Positions 51,292 through 59,257 of a stretch of 64,000 nt of DNA are shown here, piece by piece (the stretch's first letter is position 1; each line of letters opens with the position of its first letter). This DNA comes from CAYLRY01 sp964386535 (lineage in GTDB: Bacteria > Chloroflexota > Dehalococcoidia > Dehalococcoidales > UBA3254), in assembly GCA_964386535.1 (NCBI GenBank), contig CAYLRY010000005.1, forward strand, positions 32,604 to 96,603, written 5' to 3'. The notes below the pieces were generated by a model, which searched no databases, was not told the DNA's origin, and saw nothing but the letters and a program-made list of their open reading frames with translations. The position numbers and the translations under genes are program-made.

Positions 51292-52038
51292 TTGTTTGCC
51301 GCTAGCCGTTATAAACTGAGCAAACCCCGCATGCTGCGTCTTCTAGAGGAACTGAAAGCCAGTTCAATTGAAGTTGCTTCTTTGTGTGTTCCACCGGCAT
51401 CTTCACTTGTTACGGTCGAGGGTTTAATGGAAACCATAGCGGACGTGGGGACCTTTCCTGAAGACCTTTCCAGGTCAATGGCTGAATCAACCACCGGGTC
51501 CATCCTGTTCTGGGGTCCGCATCACCGCTATCTGGTGATGCCGCCTTTTCCTATTGCTGATGAAAAAGTCTCACTGACCTGTGAAATTGAACCCCTTTAT
51601 TCCCTTTTACATCAGGATTTAATGCTGGGATTGATACTGGTCCGGCTGGGCGCTTTTGGTATTGGCGTCTACCAGGGTGAAAAATTAATCACCAGTAAGG
51701 TCGGTACCGGGCTGGTACATGCCCGTCACCGTCAGGGAGGGTCTTCCTCTCATCGCTTCGAGCGGCACCGTTATAAACAGATGGAGACTTTTTTCACGCG
51801 CGTTTGCGAGCACGCCAGAACGCAGTTGGAACCCTACACCAGACAAATGAATTATGTTCTATATGGAGGAACGCGCGAAACTATACTGGATTTCCGTAAA
51901 CAGTGCCACTATTTGCACGAATTTGATAAAAAAACCCTGGACTTGCTGTTGAATATCAGAAAACCGGGTCAAGCCGGGTTACAGGAAGGCTTTAAGGAAG
52001 CCTGGTCCAGCCGGGTGACCCAGTGGAACGAAAAATAG
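51292..52038 (+). CDS. Vms1/ANKZF1-like (VLRF1) putative peptidyl-tRNA hydrolase
   Basis: A 248-residue protein. I chose TTG 51292, five bases after GGAAGGA; the open frame runs back to TTG 51232 without a ribosome binding site. The centre and C-terminal half resemble the eRF1-like VLRF1 domain. A strand pair LMLGLILVRLGAFGIGVYQGEKLI is followed by GTGLVHARHRQGGSSSHRFE, with Gln148-Gly-Gly in the loop, then RHRYKQMETFFTRVCEHART and a long amphipathic C-terminal helix. That Gln-Gly-Gly/Ser-rich loop plus RFxRxR is the family hallmark; the eukaryotic counterpart Vms1/ANKZF1 uses a Gln in this loop to cut the tRNA-nascent chain bond on split large subunits. The N-terminal 80 residues are not recognised. 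The neighbour mutS2 (150 bases upstream, same strand) points to ribosome rescue. Confidence 0.62.
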   Translation: MFAASRYKLSKPRMLRLLEELKASSIEVASLCVPPASSLVTVEGLMETIADVGTFPEDLSRSMAESTTGSILFWGPHHRYLVMPPFPIADEKVSLTCEIEPLYSLLHQDLMLGLILVRLGAFGIGVYQGEKLITSKVGTGLVHARHRQGGSSSHRFERHRYKQMETFFTRVCEHARTQLEPYTRQMNYVLYGGTRETILDFRKQCHYLHEFDKKTLDLLLNIRKPGQAGLQEGFKEAWSSRVTQWNEK

Positions 52039-52043
52039 GGAAA

Positions 52044-52553
52044 TTACCCCTTCTTTTGAGCAGCCTCATTTTGAGCTATGGCCTTTTCCACTTCCAGAGT
52101 ATCGAAATTGCCTGCTTTGAGAGCAGCCTCAGCCACATAGAGGTCTTCAACAACTCCCCCGCTAATGCCCAGACCGCCTAAAATAACCCCACCCCGAGTA
52201 ATAGGAAACCCACCGGGAAAGGTTATCCAGCGTTCATGAAAAAACAGCGGTATCAACGAGCCTGACCGGTATGAATTGCCTAAATCTCCTGTGTGCATTT
52301 TACCCAGTACCGCTGTATATGCCTTATCCAGGGCTATTTGAATACTGCATAGCATAGTATTATCCATGCGTTCAAAAGCCAGAAGATTTCCTCCGGAGTC
52401 AGAGACAGCCATAGCCATGGGTACGCCCTGTTTCAAGGCCTCCTTTTCACCTGCTTCCAGCATTTTCCTGGCTGTTTGAAGCGTCAGCCCACTTCCGTAA
52501 ACCAGCTTGCCAGTTTTCCAGGCATCCGGCGAAGGTCCTAATGCATGAAACAT
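52044..52553 (-). CDS. GlcG/HbpS (PduO C-terminal) family protein
   Basis: A 169-residue protein of the haem-degrading/GlcG fold. Seen: LTLQTARKMLEAGEKEALKQGVPMAMAVSDSGGNLLAFERMDNTM, SIQIALDKAYTAVLGKMHT, and GGFPITRGGVILGGLGISGG with a C-terminal helix VAEAALKAG. These are the normal family blocks. GlcG homologues occur in glycolate operons and HbpS binds haem; neither role is proven here. It is convergent with the VLRF1-like gene, five bases between stops. The glycolate oxidase genes of this window are 30 kb away, so no direct link is implied. Confidence 0.85.
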   Translation of the reverse strand: MFHALGPSPDAWKTGKLVYGSGLTLQTARKMLEAGEKEALKQGVPMAMAVSDSGGNLLAFERMDNTMLCSIQIALDKAYTAVLGKMHTGDLGNSYRSGSLIPLFFHERWITFPGGFPITRGGVILGGLGISGGVVEDLYVAEAALKAGNFDTLEVEKAIAQNEAAQKKG

Positions 52554-52967
52554 CAGCCCAGCTCCTTTATGGTCATTTAATAAACGGATTTCTTATTCCA
52601 TTTTTTTAGAAAAGAAATCTCTTTCTCAGGCGGTAATAATGCTTTTATCTCTTTCAGTGAAACGGTCAAATATACAGCCATTATTAATTTTCTAAGAATG
52701 TTGAATATAATAGTTTGAAAAACAAGTTTAATGCCTCAGGTATCTGTTGATATTTATAACATCTCATGTACCGGCTGTCAAAAGTTGTTTTCAATCTCAA
52801 ATGTAATCTTTTAATTTCTTTTTAACTGGTAAACCGGGACCTGTTGTTAACGATTATCTTTAAGGTACTTGATAAAGCTGGTAAAATTTGCTATCTTAAG
52901 TACACTTCTTAAACATATTGTTATGCTATAATTATAGCGGATTTGGTGAATGTTGGAGCCATAACTT
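52554..52967. other. 414-base AT-rich gap with promoter candidates
   Basis: This divergent region holds two rightward promoter candidates for the glycosyltransferase-deacetylase gene: TTGATA (52869-52874), 17 bases, TATCTT (52892-52897); and a perfect TATAAT (52927-52932) with a poor -35. No gene was recognised. Confidence 0.5.
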
Positions 52968-54437
52968 ATGATCAGTGTAGTGATTCCGGCATTAAACGAA
53001 GAGAAATTAATCGGCGAATGCCTTGAGTCATTAAAGCATCAGGATTTTTCCGGTGACTACGAGATCATTGTAGTTGATAATGGCAGTCGTGATAATACGT
53101 CGCAGATTGCCCGTAAAATGGGCGCCCGGGTCATCGATTGTCCTCGAAAAGGTGTGGCCTATGCCAGGCAGGCCGGCGCTGAAGCAGCCGGCGGAGAAAT
53201 AATAGTTCAGGCTGACGCCGATACAATTTATCCTCACTGGTGGCTTACCCGCATACAGAAACAATTCAAGGCACATCCTAAAGCCATCGCGGTAGCCGGC
53301 ACTTTCATTTATCGTAAACCACCGTGGTGGGCATTATTTGAATATTTCACGCGGGTCTTCTGGAATATACTGGCCACCATCTTTCTGAGAAGGCCGTACA
53401 TTATCTCCGGAGCCAACTTCGCATTTTATAAAAAAGCTTTATTTGAAATAGGGGGTTATCGGCAGCATGCTTATTCTCCTGATCAGTTTGATATCTCAAC
53501 CAGATTGAGTAAAAAGGGCAAAATTATTTATGACAGGAAATCCTGGGGAGCTACCTCAGAACGTTCTGTGGCTAAGCCGACTATAGTAATTATTTATGAG
53601 TTTATCAGGCACCTGGCTTTTTTTTCCCGCAATGCTTTCAGAGCGCTATTTTCCCTTATCCGGCGGAAACAGGCTTTAAAAAAACGCCCGGTTAAACCGC
53701 TGACTTTAATTAAATTTGGTATTCCGATATTACTGATACTTTTAGCCAGTATCGTATGCTACGGGTATTTTGTACCCGCTTCACCGGTTTTCGGTAGGGT
53801 ATACTCCAAAATACGCACTTCGGACCTTATCATTGCTTTAACCTTCGATGATGGTCCAAATGAACCTTATACTTCGCGCATACTGGATATTCTGAAAGAA
53901 TATGATGTTAAGGCCACTTTTTTCCTGGTGGGATACAATGTAGGTTTATACCCGGATACCACAAAAAGGATACTGGCTGAAGGTAATGTAATCGGGAATC
54001 ATACTTATTCACATGATGCTAACCATGCACTAAATTTTTTTGCGTATAGAGATATACAAAAAGCCCAGCAGACAATATTTGAAGTAACTGGGGTAAATCC
54101 CCATTTATACCGTCCACCCCATGGAAAAAAGAGTCCGTGGGAGTTGGAGTCTATCAAAAACCGTGGATTTATTGCAATTCAGTGGAGTATTACTACCAAT
54201 GAGCTGTCAGGAACTTCAGCCACAGAACTGGCCAGACAAATTGTCCAGAAATCCCATCCGGGTGGCATTATTCTTCTCCATGATGGATACGGAACTTCAC
54301 ATAACACAGATAGGTCTGACAAACAGAAGACTGTTGATGCACTGCCAGAAATCATCCGCCAGCTCCAGGCTAAAGGATATGTTTTTGTAACCATTCCTGA
54401 ACTTTTGAACGTTCCGGCGTATGATAAGGCGTCCTGA
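52968..54437 (+). CDS. Fused glycosyltransferase 2 and polysaccharide deacetylase
   Basis: A 489-residue bifunctional-looking protein. Residues 1-225 are a GT2 domain: VVIPALNEEKLIGECLESL, IIVVDNGSRDNTSQIARKMG, the metal motif QADADTIYPHWW near residue 82, and SGANFAFYKKALFEIGGY. A basic segment and one hydrophobic helix (about residues 246-270, LIKFGIPILLILLASIVCYG) follow. Residues 285-475 are a NodB/CE4 domain: ALTFDDGPNEPYTSRIL with metal Asp near 291, GNHTYSHDANH with the two metal His near 346, YRPPHGKKSP, and ILLHDGYG. The topology would put GT2 inside and the deacetylase outside the membrane. It fits synthesis and de-N-acetylation of a GlcNAc polymer or lipid-linked sugar. Stop overlaps the next start (TGATG). 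Confidence 0.85.
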   Translation: MISVVIPALNEEKLIGECLESLKHQDFSGDYEIIVVDNGSRDNTSQIARKMGARVIDCPRKGVAYARQAGAEAAGGEIIVQADADTIYPHWWLTRIQKQFKAHPKAIAVAGTFIYRKPPWWALFEYFTRVFWNILATIFLRRPYIISGANFAFYKKALFEIGGYRQHAYSPDQFDISTRLSKKGKIIYDRKSWGATSERSVAKPTIVIIYEFIRHLAFFSRNAFRALFSLIRRKQALKKRPVKPLTLIKFGIPILLILLASIVCYGYFVPASPVFGRVYSKIRTSDLIIALTFDDGPNEPYTSRILDILKEYDVKATFFLVGYNVGLYPDTTKRILAEGNVIGNHTYSHDANHALNFFAYRDIQKAQQTIFEVTGVNPHLYRPPHGKKSPWELESIKNRGFIAIQWSITTNELSGTSATELARQIVQKSHPGGIILLHDGYGTSHNTDRSDKQKTVDALPEIIRQLQAKGYVFVTIPELLNVPAYDKAS

Positions 54438-55093
54438 TGGATTGGGAAGCTCTTTTTTCTCAAGCGGTACAGATCACCAGCACCTTTAATTTCAAATTAG
54501 CTCTGATCCTCTACTTTCTATGCGCCATTGGAGAGTTTGGCATTGCCCTGCCTTATATTCTGGAGACTATCTGGCTACTGGCTGGATATCAGCTTGCACA
54601 GAAACAGATAACCATTGAGGAAATAATATACCTTTGGTTAATAGCGCAAGCCGGCAGACAAACGGGCTCTCTGGCCCTGTACTATTCCGGCAGATTGGGC
54701 ATGGTGCCTTTAATAAAACTTTATGATAGATATGTCCGGCCGAGGCTGCCGAAGAAAAAATTAATCCCTCCAGGCATTATGAAGCATTTTAATAACCCCT
54801 CGCCCTTTTCAGTGGCTGTAGCGCGCCTTCTGGGATTACGTATCCCAGCAGCATTAACCATGAGTTTAAAACATAGATTGTATCACCTTGTTTTAGGAAT
54901 CGTGCTTTCAAGTATCATCTGGGATGGCATCTATTTACTTTTAGGACGCCTGGTTGGAGCTACTGCTGCGCCTAAGCCGTTAAACATGCTGGCATATTCT
55001 CTGGCCGGCTTAACAGGACTTTACCTGATTACCCTGGGATTCCGTTATTTGTTTCGCCTCAGAGCTACCGGGAAAAAGGTTGAACAAAAATAA
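54437..55093 (+). CDS. DedA-like/VTT-type membrane protein
   Basis: A 218-residue membrane protein with about five to six hydrophobic segments. It begins near residue 22 (LALILYFLCAIGEFGIALPYILETIWLLAG), includes the charged EEIIYLWLIAQAGRQTGSLALYYSGRLG stretch and ends with YSLAGLTGLYLITLGFRYLF. The arrangement and a GR-x-x-G-like loop suggest the DedA/VTT family (flippases of undecaprenyl phosphate or phosphatidylethanolamine), but the assignment is from general pattern only. It overlaps the GT2-CE4 fusion by one base. Translational coupling suggests that it acts on the same lipid-linked substrate. Confidence 0.6.
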   Translation: MDWEALFSQAVQITSTFNFKLALILYFLCAIGEFGIALPYILETIWLLAGYQLAQKQITIEEIIYLWLIAQAGRQTGSLALYYSGRLGMVPLIKLYDRYVRPRLPKKKLIPPGIMKHFNNPSPFSVAVARLLGLRIPAALTMSLKHRLYHLVLGIVLSSIIWDGIYLLLGRLVGATAAPKPLNMLAYSLAGLTGLYLITLGFRYLFRLRATGKKVEQK

Positions 55094-55197
55094 AAGTACC
55101 TCCGCATACCATTTAAACCTCACTTTCCAGCTCGCTGTATATACTAAAATGTAAATAAGCAGTTTTTCCTTGAAAGATAATATCAGGAGAAAAAATT

Positions 55198-56922
55198 ATG
55201 TCTATGGATATAAGCATATTATTTGGGGGAGAAGCAGGCCAGGGTATTCAGACCATTGGTTTTGTTTTAGGCAAAACTCTCGTTCGTAGCGGGCTGCATG
55301 TTTTTGCGGACCAGGACTATGAATCCCGCATCCGTGGTGGACACAATTTCTTCCGGGTCCGCACCAGCGATGAGGAGATGCTGGCTCAAAATGAAGAGCT
55401 AGACATTCTGGTATCTTTGGACCAAGAAACCGTGGACCGGCACCGCCATGAGTTGAAAAAAAACGGTTTAATAGTGATGGATTCCGCTGCGTCAACTTTG
55501 AAGAAAGAGGATAATGCCTGGTTATATATTCCTCTGGAAAACCTGGCCATAGAAGCCACTTCAGATAAAATCATGAGCAATTCCGTAGCTGCAGGAGGAG
55601 TTCTGGGGCTCCTGGGTGGCGATATAGAAATATTGGCGGAGGTGTTGCGCTGGCACTTCGCTAAAAATACAGCGAAAGTACAGGAGGATAATGTTAAAGC
55701 TGCCAGAGCAGGATTTGAATATGCCGCAGAGCATGTTCCAGACTGGTTTACCTCAAGGCTCAATTCTCGTAAGAATACCCGGCGTATGTTCCTTAATGGA
55801 AATGAAGCGTTATCGCTGGGCGTCATTGCGGCAGGCTGTAAATTGGTTTCGATCTATCCCATGACACCCATAACATCTATTCTGGAATATTTAGCTGATA
55901 AAGGCAGACAATATAACATTGCGGTTCTTCAGCCTGAAGATGAAATTGCCGCCATTAACATGGTAGTAGGCGCTGGTTACGCGGGGGCCAGAGCCATGAC
56001 CGCTACCTCAGGCAGCGGTTTTGTCCTGATGATAGAAGGAATTGGTCTGGCGGGTATTACGGAAACACCGGCGGTTATAGTACTGGGTCAACGTCCGGGG
56101 CCAGCAGTTGGTCTACCCACGCGTACAGAGCAGGGTGAGCTGCTTTTAGCTGTACATACCGGCACCGGCGAGTTTCCACGGGCAGTGCTGGCCCCCGCTA
56201 CTGTGGAAGATGCTTTTTACCTGACTACTAAAGCGTTTAACCTGGCTGAGAAATATCAAACACCGGTGATTATTCTTACAGATACACATCTGGCCAATTC
56301 TTACCTGGATACGGAACAGTTCGATCTCAACAGCATAAAAATAGAGAGAGGAGCTCTGCTGGCTGATGAGGATGCTGCAAAACAAAGCGACTACCGGCGT
56401 TACAGGATAACTGATTCCGGAATATCTCCCAGGGCTCTGCCGTTGCAAAGTGAGTCTCTGGTGGTTGCGGATGCTGATGAGCATGATGAACACGGCCATC
56501 TTACTGAGAAGGCTGAAATCCGCCGTCAGCAGGTGGCTAAAAGGATACGTAAAAACCAGGGCCTTAAAAATGAGATCAGCCAGCCCCGCATTCGCCTTAT
56601 GCCAGAGGCTGAATTAACTCTGATCGGCTGGGGCAGTACCTATGGAGCTATTAAAGAGGCCTATCAGCTCCTGCAAAAAGAAGGCGTGCAGTGTAACTTG
56701 CTGCATCTTTGCGAATTATGGCCTTTTCCTGATGAAACTGTATCAGACATTTTGAAACAAAGCCGGAAAAGCGTGGTTATCGAGAATAACGCCACTGGCC
56801 AGTTGGCTGACCTGATTCGCTCTCAAACCGGATACAGGGTTAGTTCCAGAATAAACAAATGGGATGGTCGCCCGCTTTCAGCCCGTTATATCGTACAGGA
56901 ATTGAAAAAGGAGGTGGTTTAA
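55198..56922 (+). CDS. korA: 2-oxoacid:ferredoxin oxidoreductase, fused gamma-alpha subunit
   Basis: A 574-residue protein. Residues 1-185 are the gamma domain (ISILFGGEAGQGIQTIGFVLG; QDYESRIRGGHNFFRVR). Residues 195-574 are the alpha chain (GNEALSLGVIAAGCKLVSIYPMTPITSILEYL; QPEDEIAAINMVVGAGYAGARAMTATSGSGFVLM near residue 245; TRTEQGELLLAVHTGTGEFPRAVLAP; FNLAEKYQTPVIILTDTHLA; a C-terminal thiamine-domain II with IGWGSTYGAIKEAY). The layout matches the two-subunit KOR/OFOR type (alpha with fused gamma) that pairs with a small beta. It oxidises 2-oxoglutarate or another 2-oxoacid to the acyl-CoA and reduces ferredoxin, or runs in reverse for CO2 fixation. One base separates it from korB. Confidence 0.9.
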   Translation: MSMDISILFGGEAGQGIQTIGFVLGKTLVRSGLHVFADQDYESRIRGGHNFFRVRTSDEEMLAQNEELDILVSLDQETVDRHRHELKKNGLIVMDSAASTLKKEDNAWLYIPLENLAIEATSDKIMSNSVAAGGVLGLLGGDIEILAEVLRWHFAKNTAKVQEDNVKAARAGFEYAAEHVPDWFTSRLNSRKNTRRMFLNGNEALSLGVIAAGCKLVSIYPMTPITSILEYLADKGRQYNIAVLQPEDEIAAINMVVGAGYAGARAMTATSGSGFVLMIEGIGLAGITETPAVIVLGQRPGPAVGLPTRTEQGELLLAVHTGTGEFPRAVLAPATVEDAFYLTTKAFNLAEKYQTPVIILTDTHLANSYLDTEQFDLNSIKIERGALLADEDAAKQSDYRRYRITDSGISPRALPLQSESLVVADADEHDEHGHLTEKAEIRRQQVAKRIRKNQGLKNEISQPRIRLMPEAELTLIGWGSTYGAIKEAYQLLQKEGVQCNLLHLCELWPFPDETVSDILKQSRKSVVIENNATGQLADLIRSQTGYRVSSRINKWDGRPLSARYIVQELKKEVV

Positions 56923-56923
56923 C

Positions 56924-57805
56924 ATGTCAGAGGCAAAACCTTTCTTAACGGTAACAGAAGAGGACTATATCTCTGATATTGAGCCGGCCTGGTGTCCGGG
57001 CTGCGGCAATTTCGGCATTTTACGGGCAGTGAAAAAAGCCCTGGTAGACCTGCAATTAAAGCCTCACCAGGTATTAATAGTATCAGGCATTGGGCAGGCA
57101 GGCAAATTCCCTCATTATCTGAAATGCAATACTTTGAATGCGCTGCACGGACGCACACTTCCGGCAGCCACTGCCGCCAAACTGGTAAATCCGGCTTTAA
57201 CTGTGATAGCTGTAGGCGGCGACGGTGACGGTTACGGTGAAGGGGGAAATCATTTTATAAATGCCATGATCCGCAATGTGCATATTACCTACCTGGTGCA
57301 TAACAACCAGGTTTACGGTCTGACTAAAGGACAGGCCTCTCCCACCAGCGACCGGGGATTTATCACCAAAACCACGCCGGCGGGAGCCTGGGAACCCCTG
57401 AACCCTCTGGCGTTGGCCATAGCTGCCGGAGCCAGCTTCGTTGCCCGCAGCTATGCGGCGGATACCGAACATCTGGCGAAAATGATTTCGCTGGCCATCC
57501 GTCATAAAGGTTTCAGTTTGGTGGATATTTTTCAACCCTGCGTAAGTTTTAACCGCACTAACACTTACGAGTACTATCAAAAGCGCCTTTATAAACTGGA
57601 AAATGATGAGAATTACGATCCTTCAGACAGGATCGCGGCTTTTAAAAAGTCTCTGGAAGGTGGAGAAAAAATCCCCATCGGCCTGTTTTATAGATGTAAC
57701 AGGCCTGTTTTTGAAGATGAGTTGCCTGCTATCAGGGGGGGGCCTCTGGTAAAGCTTCCGCTAACTCCTGGTCAGATTGCTCCTTTGTTAGAGGAGTTCA
57801 CCTGA
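56924..57805 (+). CDS. korB: 2-oxoacid:ferredoxin oxidoreductase, beta subunit
   Basis: A 293-residue ThDP-binding subunit. Seen: AWCPGCGNFGILRAVKKAL with conserved Cys ligands near the start, GIGQAGKFPHYLKCNTLNALHGRTLP, the ThDP/Mg motif GGDGDGYGEGGNHFINAMIRNV near residue 94, and VHNNQVYGLTKGQASPTS. A second Cys region lies at DIFQPCVSFNRTNTYEYY. The start is ATG after GGAGGTGG. A separate 4Fe-4S delta subunit is not next to it; one cluster in beta is common in this subclass. It forms the catalytic heterodimer with korA. Confidence 0.92.
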   Translation: MSEAKPFLTVTEEDYISDIEPAWCPGCGNFGILRAVKKALVDLQLKPHQVLIVSGIGQAGKFPHYLKCNTLNALHGRTLPAATAAKLVNPALTVIAVGGDGDGYGEGGNHFINAMIRNVHITYLVHNNQVYGLTKGQASPTSDRGFITKTTPAGAWEPLNPLALAIAAGASFVARSYAADTEHLAKMISLAIRHKGFSLVDIFQPCVSFNRTNTYEYYQKRLYKLENDENYDPSDRIAAFKKSLEGGEKIPIGLFYRCNRPVFEDELPAIRGGPLVKLPLTPGQIAPLLEEFT

Positions 57806-57939
57806 CCCTTGGATGGATAAATCTAGCAAAAATCCTTTGGCCTTCAGTCTGCGTGCATTCTTCCGTTTTTGCCATCGCAAAGGTAGATTGATGGCTGCAT
57901 AAGCAGGGTGATATCATGAGATCGGAAAGATCGTATTTA

Positions 57940-57968
57940 TGGCCGCTTATATGAAAGTTAAGCGGTCA
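57940..57968. repeat. Inverted repeat upstream of pgk
   Basis: TGGCCGCTTA (57940-57949) and TAAGCGGTCA (57959-57968) pair over ten bases with one G-U. There is no T-run. It may be a weak terminator for korB or an operator for pgk. Confidence 0.4.
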
Positions 57969-58017
57969 TTATTTGAAATAACCTAAAGCCACTTCAGGTA
58001 TTTCTAGGAGGAAAAAG

Positions 58018-59238
58018 ATGGAGAAAGTTAACACGGCTGCCGGTAAAGCGCAATTTGCCAAAAAAACGATCAGGGACATTGATGTTAACGGGAAAAAAGT
58101 ACTGGTCAGGGTCGACTATAATGTGCCCACTGATAAGGAAGGCCGGATAACTGACGATAGCCGTATTCAGGCCAGTATACCCACCCTGAAATATTTGCTG
58201 GAACACGAAGCCAGAATAATACTTTGTTCGCATTTTGGACGCCCCAAAGGTAAAGTGGTGGAATCCATGCGCCTGGCACCCATGGCAGCCAGACTGTCCG
58301 AACTATTGGGGAAACCGGTAAAAACAGTCAGGGACTGTATCGGCGCAGAGGTTGAGAATGCGGTCAGCCAGTTAAAAAAGGGCGACATATTAATGCTGGA
58401 TAACCTGCGTTTTCACAATGAAGAGGAGGCTAATGATCCCACTTTCGCCAGATCTCTGGCAGGGCTGGCCGACCTTTATGTAAATGATGCATTTGGCGCC
58501 GCCCACCGGGCTCATGCTTCTGTAACAGGAGTAGCTGCTTACCTTCCCGCTGTTAGCGGTTTTTTAATGGAAAAGGAATTGAGTTTTCTCGGCAAGCTTC
58601 TGGAAAATCCAGCCCATCCCTTCATTGCCATCATGGGAGGGGCCAAGGTCAGTGACAAAATGGGAGTCATTGATAATATTCTAAATAGGGTAGATGCTAT
58701 TCTTGTAGGCGGCGGCATGGCTGCCACCTTTCTAAAAGCGCAGGGGTATGATGTGGGGTCTTCATCCGTGGAAGAAGATAAACTGGACTATACCGGTCAA
58801 ATACTGAAAAAAGCCGCAGCCAACGGCGTCCGTATTATATTACCCGTAGACGTGGTAGCTGCGGCTAAACTGGAAACCGGGGCCCCTCTGCAGATTGAAT
58901 CCGTAAAAAATATACCTTCTGGCTATTTGATTGCTGATATTGGACCGGAAACTTCCAGGTTGTTTGTGAATGAAATAAAGCGATCCGGGATGGTTTTCTG
59001 GAATGGTCCAATGGGTGTCTTTGAAATAGAAGCTTTTACTCAGGGAACACGAGCCGTGGCAGGCGCACTGGCTGAAAGTAAAGCTATTACGGTAGTTGGC
59101 GGCGGTTCTACTGCTGAGTCAGTGGTTGAAATGGGACTGGCTGATAAAATGACCCATGTATCCACTGGAGGCGGCGCCTCACTGGAATTTCTGGAAGGTA
59201 AAGAATTGCCGGGGGTGGCCGTGCTGATGAATAAATAA
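58018..59238 (+). CDS. pgk: Phosphoglycerate kinase
   Basis: This 406-residue glycolytic enzyme interconverts 1,3-bisphosphoglycerate and 3-phosphoglycerate with ATP. Seen: KKVLVRVDYNVPTD, LCSHFGRPKGKV, MLDNLRFHNEEEAND, YVNDAFGAAHRAHASVTG, FIAIMGGAKVSDKMGVIDN, VGGGMAATFLKAQG, FWNGPMGVFEIEAF and a final GGGSTAESVVEMGL. All blocks are complete. An N-terminal extension of about 13 residues before KKTIRDIDV exceeds the usual start; ATG 58018 follows AGGAGG, so the extension is real if that site is used. No gapA or tpiA is adjacent; pyk follows after 19 bases. Confidence 0.97.
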   Translation: MEKVNTAAGKAQFAKKTIRDIDVNGKKVLVRVDYNVPTDKEGRITDDSRIQASIPTLKYLLEHEARIILCSHFGRPKGKVVESMRLAPMAARLSELLGKPVKTVRDCIGAEVENAVSQLKKGDILMLDNLRFHNEEEANDPTFARSLAGLADLYVNDAFGAAHRAHASVTGVAAYLPAVSGFLMEKELSFLGKLLENPAHPFIAIMGGAKVSDKMGVIDNILNRVDAILVGGGMAATFLKAQGYDVGSSSVEEDKLDYTGQILKKAAANGVRIILPVDVVAAAKLETGAPLQIESVKNIPSGYLIADIGPETSRLFVNEIKRSGMVFWNGPMGVFEIEAFTQGTRAVAGALAESKAITVVGGGSTAESVVEMGLADKMTHVSTGGGASLEFLEGKELPGVAVLMNK

Positions 59239-59257
59239 AAACTTAGGAGTATTAACA

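Noticed and set aside
57940..57968. Hairpin upstream of pgk as a rho-independent terminator
   Set aside because: There is no T-run on either side, so it is listed only as an inverted repeat.
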